In this document: positions 6,831 through 14,118 of the stretch, in pieces
Position numbering within the stretch: position 1 is the first letter of the stretch
Layout: each line of letters opens with the position of its first letter
DNA from: Calorimonas adulescens
Lineage (GTDB): Bacteria; Bacillota; Thermoanaerobacteria; Thermoanaerobacterales; UBA4877
Assembly (NCBI RefSeq): GCF_008274215.1
Contig: NZ_VTPS01000020.1
Coordinates: forward strand, 1-45,916
DNA: 45,916 nucleotides
Reading direction: 5' to 3'
Program-made: the position numbers and the translations under genes
Notes under the pieces: generated by a model
Database searches by the model: none
What the model was told of the DNA's origin: nothing
Seen by the model: the letters and a program-made list of their open reading frames with translations, nothing else

Positions 6831-7677
6831 CTGTATCTACATATCTTGCTGCTGAGAGACCGGCTACCAGGCCTTCACCTACTGCCTTAGCCACCTGATA
6901 TGGTGCACCGGTGCAGTCACCTGCAGCAAATACTCCGGGTATATTGGTAGACATCATCCTGTCGACCTTAATTGTGCCGCCATCCATTTCTAAACCAGGA
7001 ATTAATTCCGTTATAGGTGTTACTTTTTTAATCAAAAAAATACCATCAATATCTATGGATTGATTTTTCAATTGCAGGGTTTGTACTTGAATATCATCGC
7101 CTGTTATTTTCACTGGTTTATCAGATATTATTTTTACATTGTTATTTAATGAGTATATTGATTTATACAAGGGTATATAATAGACCATTTCGGCAAGTTC
7201 TGAGAGGAAATTGGCTTCTTCTTCTCCCTCATTATCCTCACTGATAACTGCCACGGTTTTATTTTTATATAGAGGACCGTCGCATGTTGCGCAATAACTG
7301 ACACCTTTTCCTAAATACTTTTTTTCACCTGGAATGTATCTATTCCTTGGTATACCGGTAGCTATTATTACTGATAATGCATCAATAAAGTTATTATTTG
7401 CGTTTATTACAAAATAGTCAGAGGTTTTGAATATATTAATAACCTTATCAGGATATTCCGGTATTCTCAATTTTAAAGCATGGTCCTTATATTTTTTCAA
7501 TAATTCCTCTCCTGTTATTGAGGGACATCCAAGATAATTATCCACGCTTGGAGCTTTCAACAAAGGAGAGGTTGGATTTTTACCTGTAAATACAATAACA
7601 TCTTTATTTCTAATCTTGACGTTTACTGCGGCGGAAAGCCCTGCCGGGCCTCCGCCTATTACAGCAATGTCATACAT
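6811..7677 (-). CDS. Thioredoxin-reductase-like flavoprotein without NADPH motifs
   Basis: A 288-residue flavoprotein of the low-molecular-weight thioredoxin reductase family. The FAD-binding GGGPAG is at residues 8-13, the ATG motif (IIATGIPRN) at about 104-112, the redox-active CATC at 129-132, and the C-terminal GVFAAGDC FAD motif at about 248-255. At the place of the usual GGGDSA NADPH-binding motif it reads VISEDNEGEEEANFL, and the downstream HRR-type NADPH phosphate contacts are also absent. The protein is somewhat shorter than the usual 310 residues. Clostridial ferredoxin-dependent flavin thioredoxin reductases and related disulfide oxidoreductases share these losses, so NADPH is probably not the donor. 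The ATG at 7677 overlaps the thioredoxin stop by 8 nt. Confidence 0.88.
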   Translation of the reverse strand: MYDIAVIGGGPAGLSAAVNVKIRNKDVIVFTGKNPTSPLLKAPSVDNYLGCPSITGEELLKKYKDHALKLRIPEYPDKVINIFKTSDYFVINANNNFIDALSVIIATGIPRNRYIPGEKKYLGKGVSYCATCDGPLYKNKTVAVISEDNEGEEEANFLSELAEMVYYIPLYKSIYSLNNNVKIISDKPVKITGDDIQVQTLQLKNQSIDIDGIFLIKKVTPITELIPGLEMDGGTIKVDRMMSTNIPGVFAAGDCTGAPYQVAKAVGEGLVAGLSAARYVDTVKKEVV

Positions 7678-8008
7678 TGTCTTTGCTCTCCTTGATGTAT
7701 CTTGACAATTTTTCTTCCAGTTTTTCGATAGGCATATAACCCACAACTCTATCTACCAGTGCACCATTTACAAATACGGCAAGTGTTGGTATGCTCATCA
7801 CGTTGTATGTGGTGGCTATTAATGGGTTTTCGTCAACGTTTAGCTTGGTTACCTTTATTTTGTCTCCGTGTCTTCTATCAAATTCTTCAAGAACGGGGGC
7901 AGTTAATCTGCATGGTGCACACCATGGAGCCCAGAAATCTACAAGGACAGCCTTGTCTTTTATAAAGACCTCAGAAGAAAAGTTAGAATCGCTTACGGTT
8001 TTTATCAT
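7670..8008 (-). CDS. trxA: Thioredoxin with a WCAPC active site
   Basis: A 112-residue thioredoxin. The active site is FWAPWCAPC (Cys 30 and 33), with Ala replacing the usual Gly of WCGPC. The cis-Pro loop VMSIPTLAVF and the DVNENP-type segment NVDENPLIAT are intact, and length and fold order are normal. The ATG at 8008 has AAGGAGG about 10 nt upstream. It is first in a two-gene operon with the reductase-like gene, which must be its reducing partner. The promoter carries a CATATG dyad between -35 and -10, so thiol reduction appears to be controlled with the iron-sulfur genes. Confidence 0.95.
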   Translation of the reverse strand: MIKTVSDSNFSSEVFIKDKAVLVDFWAPWCAPCRLTAPVLEEFDRRHGDKIKVTKLNVDENPLIATTYNVMSIPTLAVFVNGALVDRVVGYMPIEKLEEKLSRYIKESKDNV

Positions 8009-8061
8009 TAAATATTACCTCCTTAAATACCATCCCTGGGTATATGGGTTTTACAAAATAG

Positions 8062-8090
8062 ATATTAGCATATGTTATTAACTTTGTCAA
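8062..8090 (-). promoter_or_regulatory. Thioredoxin operon promoter with CATATG dyad
   Basis: On the minus strand TTGACA (8090-8085) lies 17 bp from TAATAT (8067-8062). A dyad (8065-8078, plus strand TTAGCATATGTTAT, one mismatch to TTRRCATATGYYAA) overlaps the spacer and the -10. Bound protein would exclude RNA polymerase. Confidence 0.7.
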
Positions 8091-8102
8091 TAGTCTTTTT
8101 GT

Positions 8103-8213
8103 TATGGCCAAGATAGCGCAAAATTTAAGTACGAGCTTGAAGAAGGTATACATGAGATTAAGAAGATTAGTGGAGAACGATATAGACTGAAAAATAAGCT
8201 TGTAGTAAGATAA
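8103..8213 (+). pseudogene. 36-codon C-terminal gene remnant
   Basis: An open stretch with coding character reads YGQDSAKFKYELEEG then IHEIKKISGERYRLKNKL and ends in TAA. It has no start codon and a TAG lies just upstream in frame. I do not recognise the parent gene. It is probably a decayed fragment left by rearrangement between the thioredoxin and toxin-antitoxin loci. Confidence 0.3.
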
Positions 8214-8242
8214 AAAATTTTTAAAAACTTACCTACAAAATC

Positions 8243-8271
8243 TTGACATGGACTATAAGAGATCTTATATT
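8243..8271 (+). promoter_or_regulatory. Toxin-antitoxin promoter with internal dyad
   Basis: TTGACA (8243-8248) lies 17 bp from TATATT (8266-8271). The spacer and -10 hold ATAAGA-GA-TCTTAT, a dyad that could be the antitoxin operator. The leader to the antitoxin start would be about 145 nt. In the 8009-8420 gap this promoter, the thioredoxin promoter and the remnant ORF are all I can identify. Confidence 0.5.
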
Positions 8272-8420
8272 GCGTTATTATATTGCACGGTGTAAGCTGA
8301 TATTAACGGGGCAATAGATGTCTTATTATAATGGTAACTGAAAAGGGTGTATTGATCTTTGTTAAAATATAGGTTAAAATATATATGAAAATAAATGTTA
8401 AGATTAATGGAGGTGATAAA

Positions 8421-8705
8421 ATGGAGAGGATAGTTGGAATAGACAAAATAAGACCCAAACTGGGCGAATATCTAGAAAAAGCAGAAAAGGGCGAAGTATT
8501 AATCATATCCTCCCGTTCAGAACCCAAAGGGGTTATAATTGGTTACTCTATGTACAACGAACTGAAAACCTTGGCCCAGAAGGCTAAACAATTAGAGGTT
8601 GCTCAAATCCTTGATAAATTCAGAGACAGAGCTGAGAAAGCCGGCCTTTCTGAAGCAGAAATACAAAAAGAGATAGAGGAAGCACGAAATGCTGGCAGTG
8701 ATTGA
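8421..8705 (+). CDS. Antitoxin, Phd/YefM family
   Basis: A 94-residue antitoxin. The N-terminal DNA-binding fold is of Phd/YefM type (MERIVGIDKIRPKLGEYLEK...GEVLIISSRSEPKGVIIGY). An acidic helical tail (about 55-94) would wrap the toxin. The ATG at 8421 follows GGAGGTG at 8409-8415; an earlier in-frame ATG at 8385 lacks a ribosome site. It overlaps the toxin start by 17 nt, which is typical for coupled translation. It should neutralise the PIN toxin and repress its own promoter, probably through the dyad at -10. Confidence 0.85.
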   Translation: MERIVGIDKIRPKLGEYLEKAEKGEVLIISSRSEPKGVIIGYSMYNELKTLAQKAKQLEVAQILDKFRDRAEKAGLSEAEIQKEIEEARNAGSD

Positions 8706-9117
8706 TACAAATGTTTTAATCTCCGGGTTTATCAGCAACAAAAGTTTTCCTGCAAAGGTGCTTGACTTCTGGGTTTTAGATAAATTTAAACCTGTAGTAA
8801 GCAGTGAAATTATCAAAGAGTATAGTGCCGTTTTAATAAGAAATAAATTTTCGGTTTTGGGTAGCATAGAAGAAAGACTGGATTTACTGGGCAGACTTTT
8901 ATCTTTTGATCAGGTAATTCTGGTAAATCCACAGCAAAAAATAAATGCAATAAAGGACGACCCAAGAGATAATATTTTTTTGGAATGTGCTGTAGCAGGG
9001 GATTGCGAGCTTATTGTATCGGGTGATCAACATTTACTTCAATTAGAAGAATACAATGGCATTAAAATAATAACGGCCAGGGATTTTATAATCAGAGTAG
9101 AAATCATAGACCGCTGA
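8689..9117 (+). CDS. PIN-domain toxin (putative endoribonuclease, COG1569 type)
   Basis: A 142-residue PIN-domain protein. The first acidic residue is Asp6 in VIDTNVLISGF. The middle DDPRDNIFLECAVAG supplies the central acids, and VSGDQHLL gives the last. The pattern suits a Mg-dependent single-strand RNase. The length and order fit the COG1569 toxin group, often paired with Phd-type antitoxins as here. The ATG at 8689 lies inside the antitoxin gene. Whether it still cleaves RNA cannot be told, but all the acidic positions I expect are present. Confidence 0.88.
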   Translation: MLAVIDTNVLISGFISNKSFPAKVLDFWVLDKFKPVVSSEIIKEYSAVLIRNKFSVLGSIEERLDLLGRLLSFDQVILVNPQQKINAIKDDPRDNIFLECAVAGDCELIVSGDQHLLQLEEYNGIKIITARDFIIRVEIIDR

Positions 9118-9168
9118 AGTTAAAACTCTACGGCTTGTAGCCGCACTATGACCAGCCTGAGTGTCTGA

Positions 9169-9297
9169 CCTGAAGGACAAAGGTATAAAGATGCCACGTT
9201 ATCGATAAAAAGTCTCTTGTACCTCTCGGATGGTGATGTTTTTAAAAATCCAAAAGTACGTGACGCGATCATAAATATTAAATTTATTGACAACTAA
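9169..9297 (+). pseudogene. About 42-codon gene remnant
   Basis: An open frame reads EGQRYKDATLSIKSLLYLSD then GDVFKNPKVRDAIINIKFID and ends in TAA within the FmdE promoter. It lacks a start codon and follows a TGA. The composition is coding-like but I do not recognise the family. The rest of 9118-9286 holds only a small CGGCT/AGCCG hairpin near 9131. Confidence 0.3.
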
Positions 9298-9315
9298 TTA
9301 ACAATATTGTATACT
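9287..9315 (+). promoter_or_regulatory. Consensus promoter of the FmdE/ABC operon
   Basis: TTGACA (9287-9292) lies 17 bp from TATACT (9310-9315). The start site falls near 9322, leaving a leader of about 168 nt that ends in the hairpin at 9387-9438. Confidence 0.75.
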
Positions 9316-9386
9316 ATTTATGGCAGAAATATAAAAGATATTATGTTGATTTGTCAGGAATAAAGGTATCAAGAAGATGCCGAAAC

Positions 9387-9438
9387 AAAGGCCATGAAGG
9401 TCTGGCGTAAATCGCCTGTGCTTTCGTGGCCTTTTTTG
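9387..9438 (+). promoter_or_regulatory. Leader hairpin with U-tract (candidate attenuator or riboswitch platform)
   Basis: AAAGGCCATGAAGG (9387-9400) pairs with CTTTCGTGGCCTTT (9421-9434) around an inner GGCG/CGCC hairpin (9404-9416). T6 follows, then the FmdE ribosome site about 40 nt later. A near-identical design (GCCATGAAGGT, 5-bp inner hairpin, TTTCATGGC, T5) sits in front of the S-component gene at 14047-14090. A terminator inside the leader of two related transcripts suggests ligand-controlled attenuation. Confidence 0.55.
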
Positions 9439-9489
9439 TGTGAATAATAAAATATATACATCAATTGACTCAGATGGGAGGAATCTAGG

Positions 9490-10020
9490 ATGTATCAAAA
9501 TCAAGCAGAGTGGGAAAAGGCAGTGGAATTTCACGGGCATGAGTGCCCGGGCCTTGCGATTGGTGTCAGGGCGGTGGAAGCTGCAAAAACAAAAATGGGC
9601 ATTACTTTTTCTAAGGATGAGGAAATTGTATGCGTTACAGAAAACGATGCATGCGGTGTGGATGCAATCCAGGTGCTGACGGGGTGCAGCCTTGGTAAAG
9701 GCAATCTTATATACAGAGGCACCGGCAAACAGGCATTCACCTTTTTCAAGCGGAAGACTGGTGAAGGATTAAGAATAGTGTTAAAACCCTTTCGCATAGA
9801 AATGGACAGAGAGCAGCGCCAGGAGTTTATTTTGAATGCCAGCCTGGAAGAAATTTTTGATTTCAAAGCGCCTCATTTTAGTGTGCCGGAAAAAGCAAGG
9901 ATATTTTCCAGCATAATATGCGAAATTTGCGGCGAAGCAGTTCCTGAACACAAGGCAAGGATTCAGGATGGAAAAAAGGTTTGCCTTGATTGTTTCAAGG
10001 AATACAGCAGGGGCTGGTAA
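9490..10020 (+). CDS. FmdE family protein
   Basis: A 176-residue protein related to subunit E of molybdenum/tungsten formylmethanofuran dehydrogenase. Found on its own in many bacteria, it probably handles metal or cofactor. The family core EFHGHECPGLAIGVRA is at about residues 14-29, NDACGVDAIQVLTGCSLGKGN at about 54-74, and a C-terminal zinc-ribbon with CEIC and CLDC pairs is at about 147-170. Start ATG 9490 follows GGGAGG. No other formylmethanofuran genes are present. It heads an operon with a methyltransferase and a FecBCDE-type importer, which points to uptake and use of a metal or metallocofactor rather than C1 metabolism. Confidence 0.88.
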   Translation: MYQNQAEWEKAVEFHGHECPGLAIGVRAVEAAKTKMGITFSKDEEIVCVTENDACGVDAIQVLTGCSLGKGNLIYRGTGKQAFTFFKRKTGEGLRIVLKPFRIEMDREQRQEFILNASLEEIFDFKAPHFSVPEKARIFSSIICEICGEAVPEHKARIQDGKKVCLDCFKEYSRGW

Positions 10021-10021
10021 G

Positions 10022-10843
10022 ATGGATGTTTTATATTATGATGATTTATGGAGGCCGAAGAAAAGCGGTCAGAACACCAGCCAGCAGTTCTGGGACAGCA
10101 GGGCCGACCATTTTTGCACAAATGCCTACTGCAAAAGTGCGGCGGAGCGCGTAAGCAAACTCATAGCGATGCTGACTGAAAAAGGGATGCTCACAAAAAA
10201 CAGCTCTGTGCTCGATATAGGCTGCGGTCCCGGTACATATGCTGTGGAAATAGCAAAGCGCGCAAAAGAAGTTGTGGGCATTGACATATCTCCCAAAATG
10301 CTGGAGTATGCAGAAAAAAACAGAAAAAATGAGAAATTGGAAAACCTGAAATTTATGAAGCTCGATTGGGAACAGGTTTTGCTGGAAGAATGGAATTGGG
10401 AGATGCGTTTTGATCTTGCTTTTGCATCCATGTGTCCCGCCATAAACAGCAAAAATGCGCTGGAGAAAATGATTCGTACCAGCAGAGGATATTGTTTCAT
10501 GAGCACTTTTGCCAGAAGGGAGGAAAGTATCCGGGACAGGCTGGCGGAAGAACTGATACCGAACTGGGACTTAAAAAATCAGGGGAATGGTGTTTACTGC
10601 TGTTTTAATATTTTATGGCTCATGGGGTATTATCCCGAAATCACTTATGTGGATTCCTGCTGGGAAAATAAATTCAGTTTCCGAGAAGCGGTTGAATATT
10701 ATTGTAATGCTTTGCCCATACCGGGTGGCCCCTCGAAAGCTCAAAGAGAATTTATTGAAAATTACTTAAAAACTCTGGACGAAGGTGGGTTAATAACAGA
10801 GAAAGTGAAAATGAAATTTGCGTGGATATACTGGAAAGTATAA
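10022..10843 (+). CDS. Class I SAM-dependent methyltransferase
   Basis: A 273-residue methyltransferase. Motif I VLDIGCGPGTYAVEIA is at about residues 63-78, the acidic loop VVGIDISPKMLEYAEKN follows, and motif IV lies at about FDLAFASMCPA. The ATG at 10022 comes 1 nt after the FmdE stop; an in-frame start upstream would lie inside the FmdE gene. The substrate is unknown. Its position between FmdE and a metal/cofactor importer suggests it modifies the imported ligand, a chelator or a tetrapyrrole. Similar FmdE-methyltransferase pairs next to FecCD transporters are, as far as I know, a common clostridial arrangement. Confidence 0.85.
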   Translation: MDVLYYDDLWRPKKSGQNTSQQFWDSRADHFCTNAYCKSAAERVSKLIAMLTEKGMLTKNSSVLDIGCGPGTYAVEIAKRAKEVVGIDISPKMLEYAEKNRKNEKLENLKFMKLDWEQVLLEEWNWEMRFDLAFASMCPAINSKNALEKMIRTSRGYCFMSTFARREESIRDRLAEELIPNWDLKNQGNGVYCCFNILWLMGYYPEITYVDSCWENKFSFREAVEYYCNALPIPGGPSKAQREFIENYLKTLDEGGLITEKVKMKFAWIYWKV

Positions 10844-10891
10844 ACGCTTGATTCAGTGAATTATATAAAAAAGTAAAGGAATTGAGGAACG

Positions 10892-11977
10892 GTGAAACAG
10901 GAAGTGTCAGCCATCACAAATTTACGTCAAACAGGCTTATATCAACAATATACGGGCAGAAAGAAGTTTGTTATTTTACTTTTGGCATTGCTGACGGTAG
11001 CCCTGTCGGTTATTGCCGTTAATGCCGGTTCCATGGACGTAAGCCCGTACCAGATTTTTATGACACTGCTTGGGCGGGGAAGCGGCATTTCCGATGTGGT
11101 TATCTGGAATATCCGATTGCCCAGGGTTCTTGCGGGCATTATCGCAGGCTCTGGCCTTTCGGTAGCAGGATGCGTGATGCAGAACAACCTGAGAAACCCT
11201 CTGGCGTCTCCCTCAACTCTGGGCATATCCAACGCCGCTGCTTTTGGGGCAAATATTGCGATTATTGTATTTGGAGCAGGGAGCATTCAGAGTTCCAACA
11301 CGGATGCGGTAATTATAAACAACCCTTACGCTGTAACAGCTTCGGCTTTTATGTGGGCTATGGTGGGTACCCTGGTTATTATACTTTTGGCCAGGCTGCG
11401 CGGCTTTTCGCCGGAGGCAATGGTGCTGGCAGGGGTTGCGATTGGCTCGCTTTTTTCTGCGGGCACAATACTGATTCAGTATTTTGCCCAGGATGTGCAG
11501 GTGGCGGCAATGGTGTTCTGGACCTTTGGAGATTTGGGAAGGGCTTCGTGGAAGGAAGTCGGTATTATGGCTTTCCTGGTGATTGTTTCCATTGTTTACT
11601 TTATGTTCAAGAGGTGGGACTACAACGCTCTAGACACCGGTGAAGAAACCGCCAAGGGACTAGGGGTAAATGTGGACAGAGTGCGGCTTGAGGGGATGTT
11701 TGTCGCTTCCCTGATAACTGCCGTTACCGTGTCTTTCCTTGGGATCATCGGATTCATAGGGTTGGTGGGGCCGCAAATAATCAGGAGGATAATAGGCGCA
11801 GACCATAGATTTCTAATTCCGGGATCCGCACTTATGGGGGCGCTCCTGCTCCTTTGCTCTGACACCCTGGCCAGGACAATTATTGCGCCGGTAGTGCTGC
11901 CCGTAGGGGCCATCACTTCCTTTCTGGGAGCGCCGCTGTTTTTGTATCTGCTGGCAAGGGGGTATCGAAAGCGATGA
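10892..11977 (+). CDS. FecCD-family ABC transporter permease
   Basis: A 361-residue integral membrane protein of the siderophore/heme/cobalamin/metal-chelate importer class (BtuC/FecCD). A hydrophilic N-terminal tail of about 28 residues precedes about ten membrane helices. Signatures include WNIRLPRVLAGIIAGSGLSVAG (about 77-98) and LGIIGFIGLVGPQIIRR near residue 290, the cytoplasmic coupling helix. The GTG start at 10892 has GAGGAAC just upstream. The gene overlaps the ATPase gene by 4 nt. Substrate: the FmdE and methyltransferase neighbours favour a metal oxyanion or metallocofactor, but iron-siderophore or heme cannot be excluded. Confidence 0.93.
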   Translation: MKQEVSAITNLRQTGLYQQYTGRKKFVILLLALLTVALSVIAVNAGSMDVSPYQIFMTLLGRGSGISDVVIWNIRLPRVLAGIIAGSGLSVAGCVMQNNLRNPLASPSTLGISNAAAFGANIAIIVFGAGSIQSSNTDAVIINNPYAVTASAFMWAMVGTLVIILLARLRGFSPEAMVLAGVAIGSLFSAGTILIQYFAQDVQVAAMVFWTFGDLGRASWKEVGIMAFLVIVSIVYFMFKRWDYNALDTGEETAKGLGVNVDRVRLEGMFVASLITAVTVSFLGIIGFIGLVGPQIIRRIIGADHRFLIPGSALMGALLLLCSDTLARTIIAPVVLPVGAITSFLGAPLFLYLLARGYRKR

Positions 11978-12726
11978 TTTTATCGGTGAACGGATTGAAA
12001 TTCAAATATCCAGGCCGCCGGGTGCTTCAGGATATTGATTTTTCCGTAGAAAAAGGGGATTGCCTTGCGATACTGGGCACCAACGGGGTCGGCAAATCCA
12101 CCCTTTTAAAATGTATCAACCGAATCTTAAAACCGCAATCGGGGGCGGTATACATTCAGGAAGATGAGATATTTAAGCTCAGCCGCAATGAGCTGGCGCA
12201 GAAAGTGGGTTATGTGGCGCAGAAGCACGAAGGTGCAAGACTCACTGTATTCGATGCGGTGCTGCTAGGCAGGAAGCCATATATTAAATGGGATGCCAGC
12301 CCGAAAGACATGGAAGTAACCCGCAGGGTCTTGAAATTGATGGAGCTGGAGGATTATTCCCTCAGGTACTTGGATGAATTGAGCGGAGGAGAGCTGCAAA
12401 AGGTGGTAATAGCCCGGGCTCTGGCTCAGGAGCCGAATATTCTCCTGCTCGATGAGCCCACCAGCAACCTTGATTTGAAAAATCAGGTTGAAGTCATCGC
12501 TATCATAAAGAAAGTGGTGAAAGAGCAGCAGATTGCCGCAATTGTAACCATGCATGACATAAATCTTGCAATCCGCTTTGCGGACAAATTCATTTTCCTT
12601 AAAAACGGCACCATATTTGCAGCCGGCGGCGTAGAAATAATTACTCCTAAAAACATCGAGAGCGTATATTCCGTTCCGGTGGCAGTCGAAAAATTCAACA
12701 ATATACCCGTGGTCTTACCGCTTTAA
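11974..12726 (+). CDS. FecE-type ABC transporter ATP-binding protein
   Basis: A 250-residue ABC ATPase. Walker A GTNGVGKST is at about residues 35-43, the signature LSGGE at 136-140, Walker B ILLLDEPTSNLD at about 156-167, and the H-loop in TMHDINLA. The start overlaps the permease stop (ATGA), so the two are translated together. It powers the FecCD permease; BtuD and FecE are the closest family types. An intercistronic hairpin follows before the binding protein. Confidence 0.95.
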   Translation: MILSVNGLKFKYPGRRVLQDIDFSVEKGDCLAILGTNGVGKSTLLKCINRILKPQSGAVYIQEDEIFKLSRNELAQKVGYVAQKHEGARLTVFDAVLLGRKPYIKWDASPKDMEVTRRVLKLMELEDYSLRYLDELSGGELQKVVIARALAQEPNILLLDEPTSNLDLKNQVEVIAIIKKVVKEQQIAAIVTMHDINLAIRFADKFIFLKNGTIFAAGGVEIITPKNIESVYSVPVAVEKFNNIPVVLPL

Positions 12727-12760
12727 ATTTCGGCTTCGATGTTCGAGGAAGCCTGAAATT
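12726..12760 (+). other. Intercistronic hairpin
   Basis: AATTTC-GGCTTC pairs with GAAGCC-T-GAAATT around a 10-nt loop. There is no T-run, so it is more likely an mRNA-processing or stabilising hairpin than a terminator. It may set the different levels of ATPase and binding protein. Confidence 0.45.
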
Positions 12761-12807
12761 CGGCATATGCCCTGTGTAACAATTTGAATTATGGGAGGTC
12801 GTGAATT

Positions 12808-13917
12808 ATGCGAAAAAAAAATTTCTTTTTATTACTTGCAGCGTTGCTCATATCTGCCTTTTTATTGAGCGGCTGCGGCTCCGGCAATGTACAGAAGCGG
12901 CAGAATGCTTCAGAAAAGATTACTGTTACTGATATGGTGGGGAGAAAAGTTTCTGTAACATTGCCCGTAGAACGGGTAGTGGCTATTGGGCCGGGGGCCC
13001 TGAGACTTTACTGTTATGTAAACGGTGCGAGCAAGGTAGCGGGAGTGGAACAGCTTGAAAAGGATAACCCCATAGGCAGGCCGTATATCCTGGCGAATCC
13101 TTCGCTGGCAGATTTACCTGTCATCGGCCCAGGTGGCCCCAACAACGCTCCTGATCCGGAGAAAATACTAGCTGTGAAGCCTGACGTTATTTTCAGTATG
13201 TACACTTCAGATAAGGCTTCTGTGGATGCTCTGCAGGAAAAAACCGGCATACCGGTGGTGGCCCTCAGCTATGGAAAAGTGTCCACCTTTGATCCGGATG
13301 TTTATGCTTCTTTGAAACTGATAGGCAAAATAATGGGGCGAGATGATAGGGCAGAGGAATTAGTAGCCTATATGGAAAAATGCAGGCAAGACCTCAATGG
13401 CCGTACCAAAGATATTCCGGAAAATGAAAAGCCATCCGTTTATATAGGTGCCCTGGGCGCAAGAGGAACGCACGAAATCGAAAGTACCCAGGGGAAGTAT
13501 TCTCTGTTCGAAGCCATAAACGCCAGGAATGTGGTGGATGAGACCGGTAAAACGGGTTCCATCATGATAGATAAGGAGAAATTGATTCAATGGGACCCCG
13601 ACATAATTTTTATCGATAGAGGCGGATATGCAATGGTACAACAGGATTATCAAAAAAATCCGGAATTTTACGGAGCTTTGTCTGCTGTCAAAAAGGGCAA
13701 AGTGTATGCACAGCTGCCTTATAATTATTACCACACAAATATCGATACTGCCATGGCTGACGCATACTATCTGGGAAAAGTGATATATCCAGAGCAGTTT
13801 AAGGATGTGGCTCCGGAGGAGAAAGCCGATGAAATATATCAAATCCTTCTGGGAAAACCGCTCTACGCCCAAATGGCAAAGGATTTTGGAGGTTTTGGCA
13901 AGCTGACACTGCCGTGA
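12808..13917 (+). CDS. FecB-type substrate-binding lipoprotein
   Basis: A 369-residue periplasmic-binding-type lipoprotein. The lipobox LLSGC puts the lipidated Cys at 23. The mature part starts with the family pattern ITVTDMVGRKVSVTLPVERVVAIGPG, followed by the helical-backbone metal/siderophore-binding fold (DVIFSMYTSDKASVDALQ, later IIFIDRGGYAMV). The ribosome site GGGAGG precedes the ATG at 12808. It completes a full importer with the permease and ATPase. As in other FecB/MolA-type proteins, the ligand cannot be read from the sequence. Residues 200-225 (IGALGARGTHEIESTQGKYS) look like a binding-site loop. Confidence 0.92.
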   Translation: MRKKNFFLLLAALLISAFLLSGCGSGNVQKRQNASEKITVTDMVGRKVSVTLPVERVVAIGPGALRLYCYVNGASKVAGVEQLEKDNPIGRPYILANPSLADLPVIGPGGPNNAPDPEKILAVKPDVIFSMYTSDKASVDALQEKTGIPVVALSYGKVSTFDPDVYASLKLIGKIMGRDDRAEELVAYMEKCRQDLNGRTKDIPENEKPSVYIGALGARGTHEIESTQGKYSLFEAINARNVVDETGKTGSIMIDKEKLIQWDPDIIFIDRGGYAMVQQDYQKNPEFYGALSAVKKGKVYAQLPYNYYHTNIDTAMADAYYLGKVIYPEQFKDVAPEEKADEIYQILLGKPLYAQMAKDFGGFGKLTLP

Positions 13918-13939
13918 ATTCAAAATGGCCAAACAACAA

Positions 13940-13968
13940 TTGACACACAACGGTTATTGATATATAAT
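13940..13968 (+). promoter_or_regulatory. Consensus promoter of the S-component transcript
   Basis: TTGACA (13940-13945) lies exactly 17 bp from TATAAT (13963-13968), a perfect sigma-A promoter. The start near 13975 gives a leader of about 145 nt with an ATATGT/ACATAT hairpin near 14005-14022 and the terminator-like hairpin at 14041-14092. A perfect promoter followed by a terminator before the gene is typical of riboswitch or attenuator control. Confidence 0.8.
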
Positions 13969-14040
13969 TCACATAGAAGGAATTTATTGGCCAGAAGGTC
14001 AAATATGTTCTTGCACATATAGATTATTATATCATTGTTG

Positions 14041-14092
14041 AAAAAAGCCATGAAGGTAGCTGTATGTAACAGCAAATTTCATGGCTTTTTAT
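14041..14092 (+). promoter_or_regulatory. Leader hairpin with U-tract, twin of 9387-9438
   Basis: AAAAAGCCATGAA pairs with TTTCATGGCTTTTT (14077-14090) around an inner GCTGT/ACAGC hairpin (14059-14073). GCCATGAAGGT is shared letter for letter with the FmdE leader, and TTTCRTGGC on the far side is shared except one base that keeps pairing. The inner hairpin sequences differ, but position and size match, which is the pattern of a conserved RNA fold. Confidence 0.55.
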
Positions 14093-14118
14093 TTTGAATT
14101 TTTATTGAGGGAGGTAAA

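Noticed and set aside
9490-10020. Methanogenesis-type formylmethanofuran dehydrogenase
   Set aside because: FmdE alone is found in many bacteria; no other subunits are present.
12764-12769. CATATG in the gap before the binding-lipoprotein gene
   Set aside because: The flanks (TCGG and CCCT) miss the TTRR...YYAA pattern at three positions, and no promoter overlaps it.
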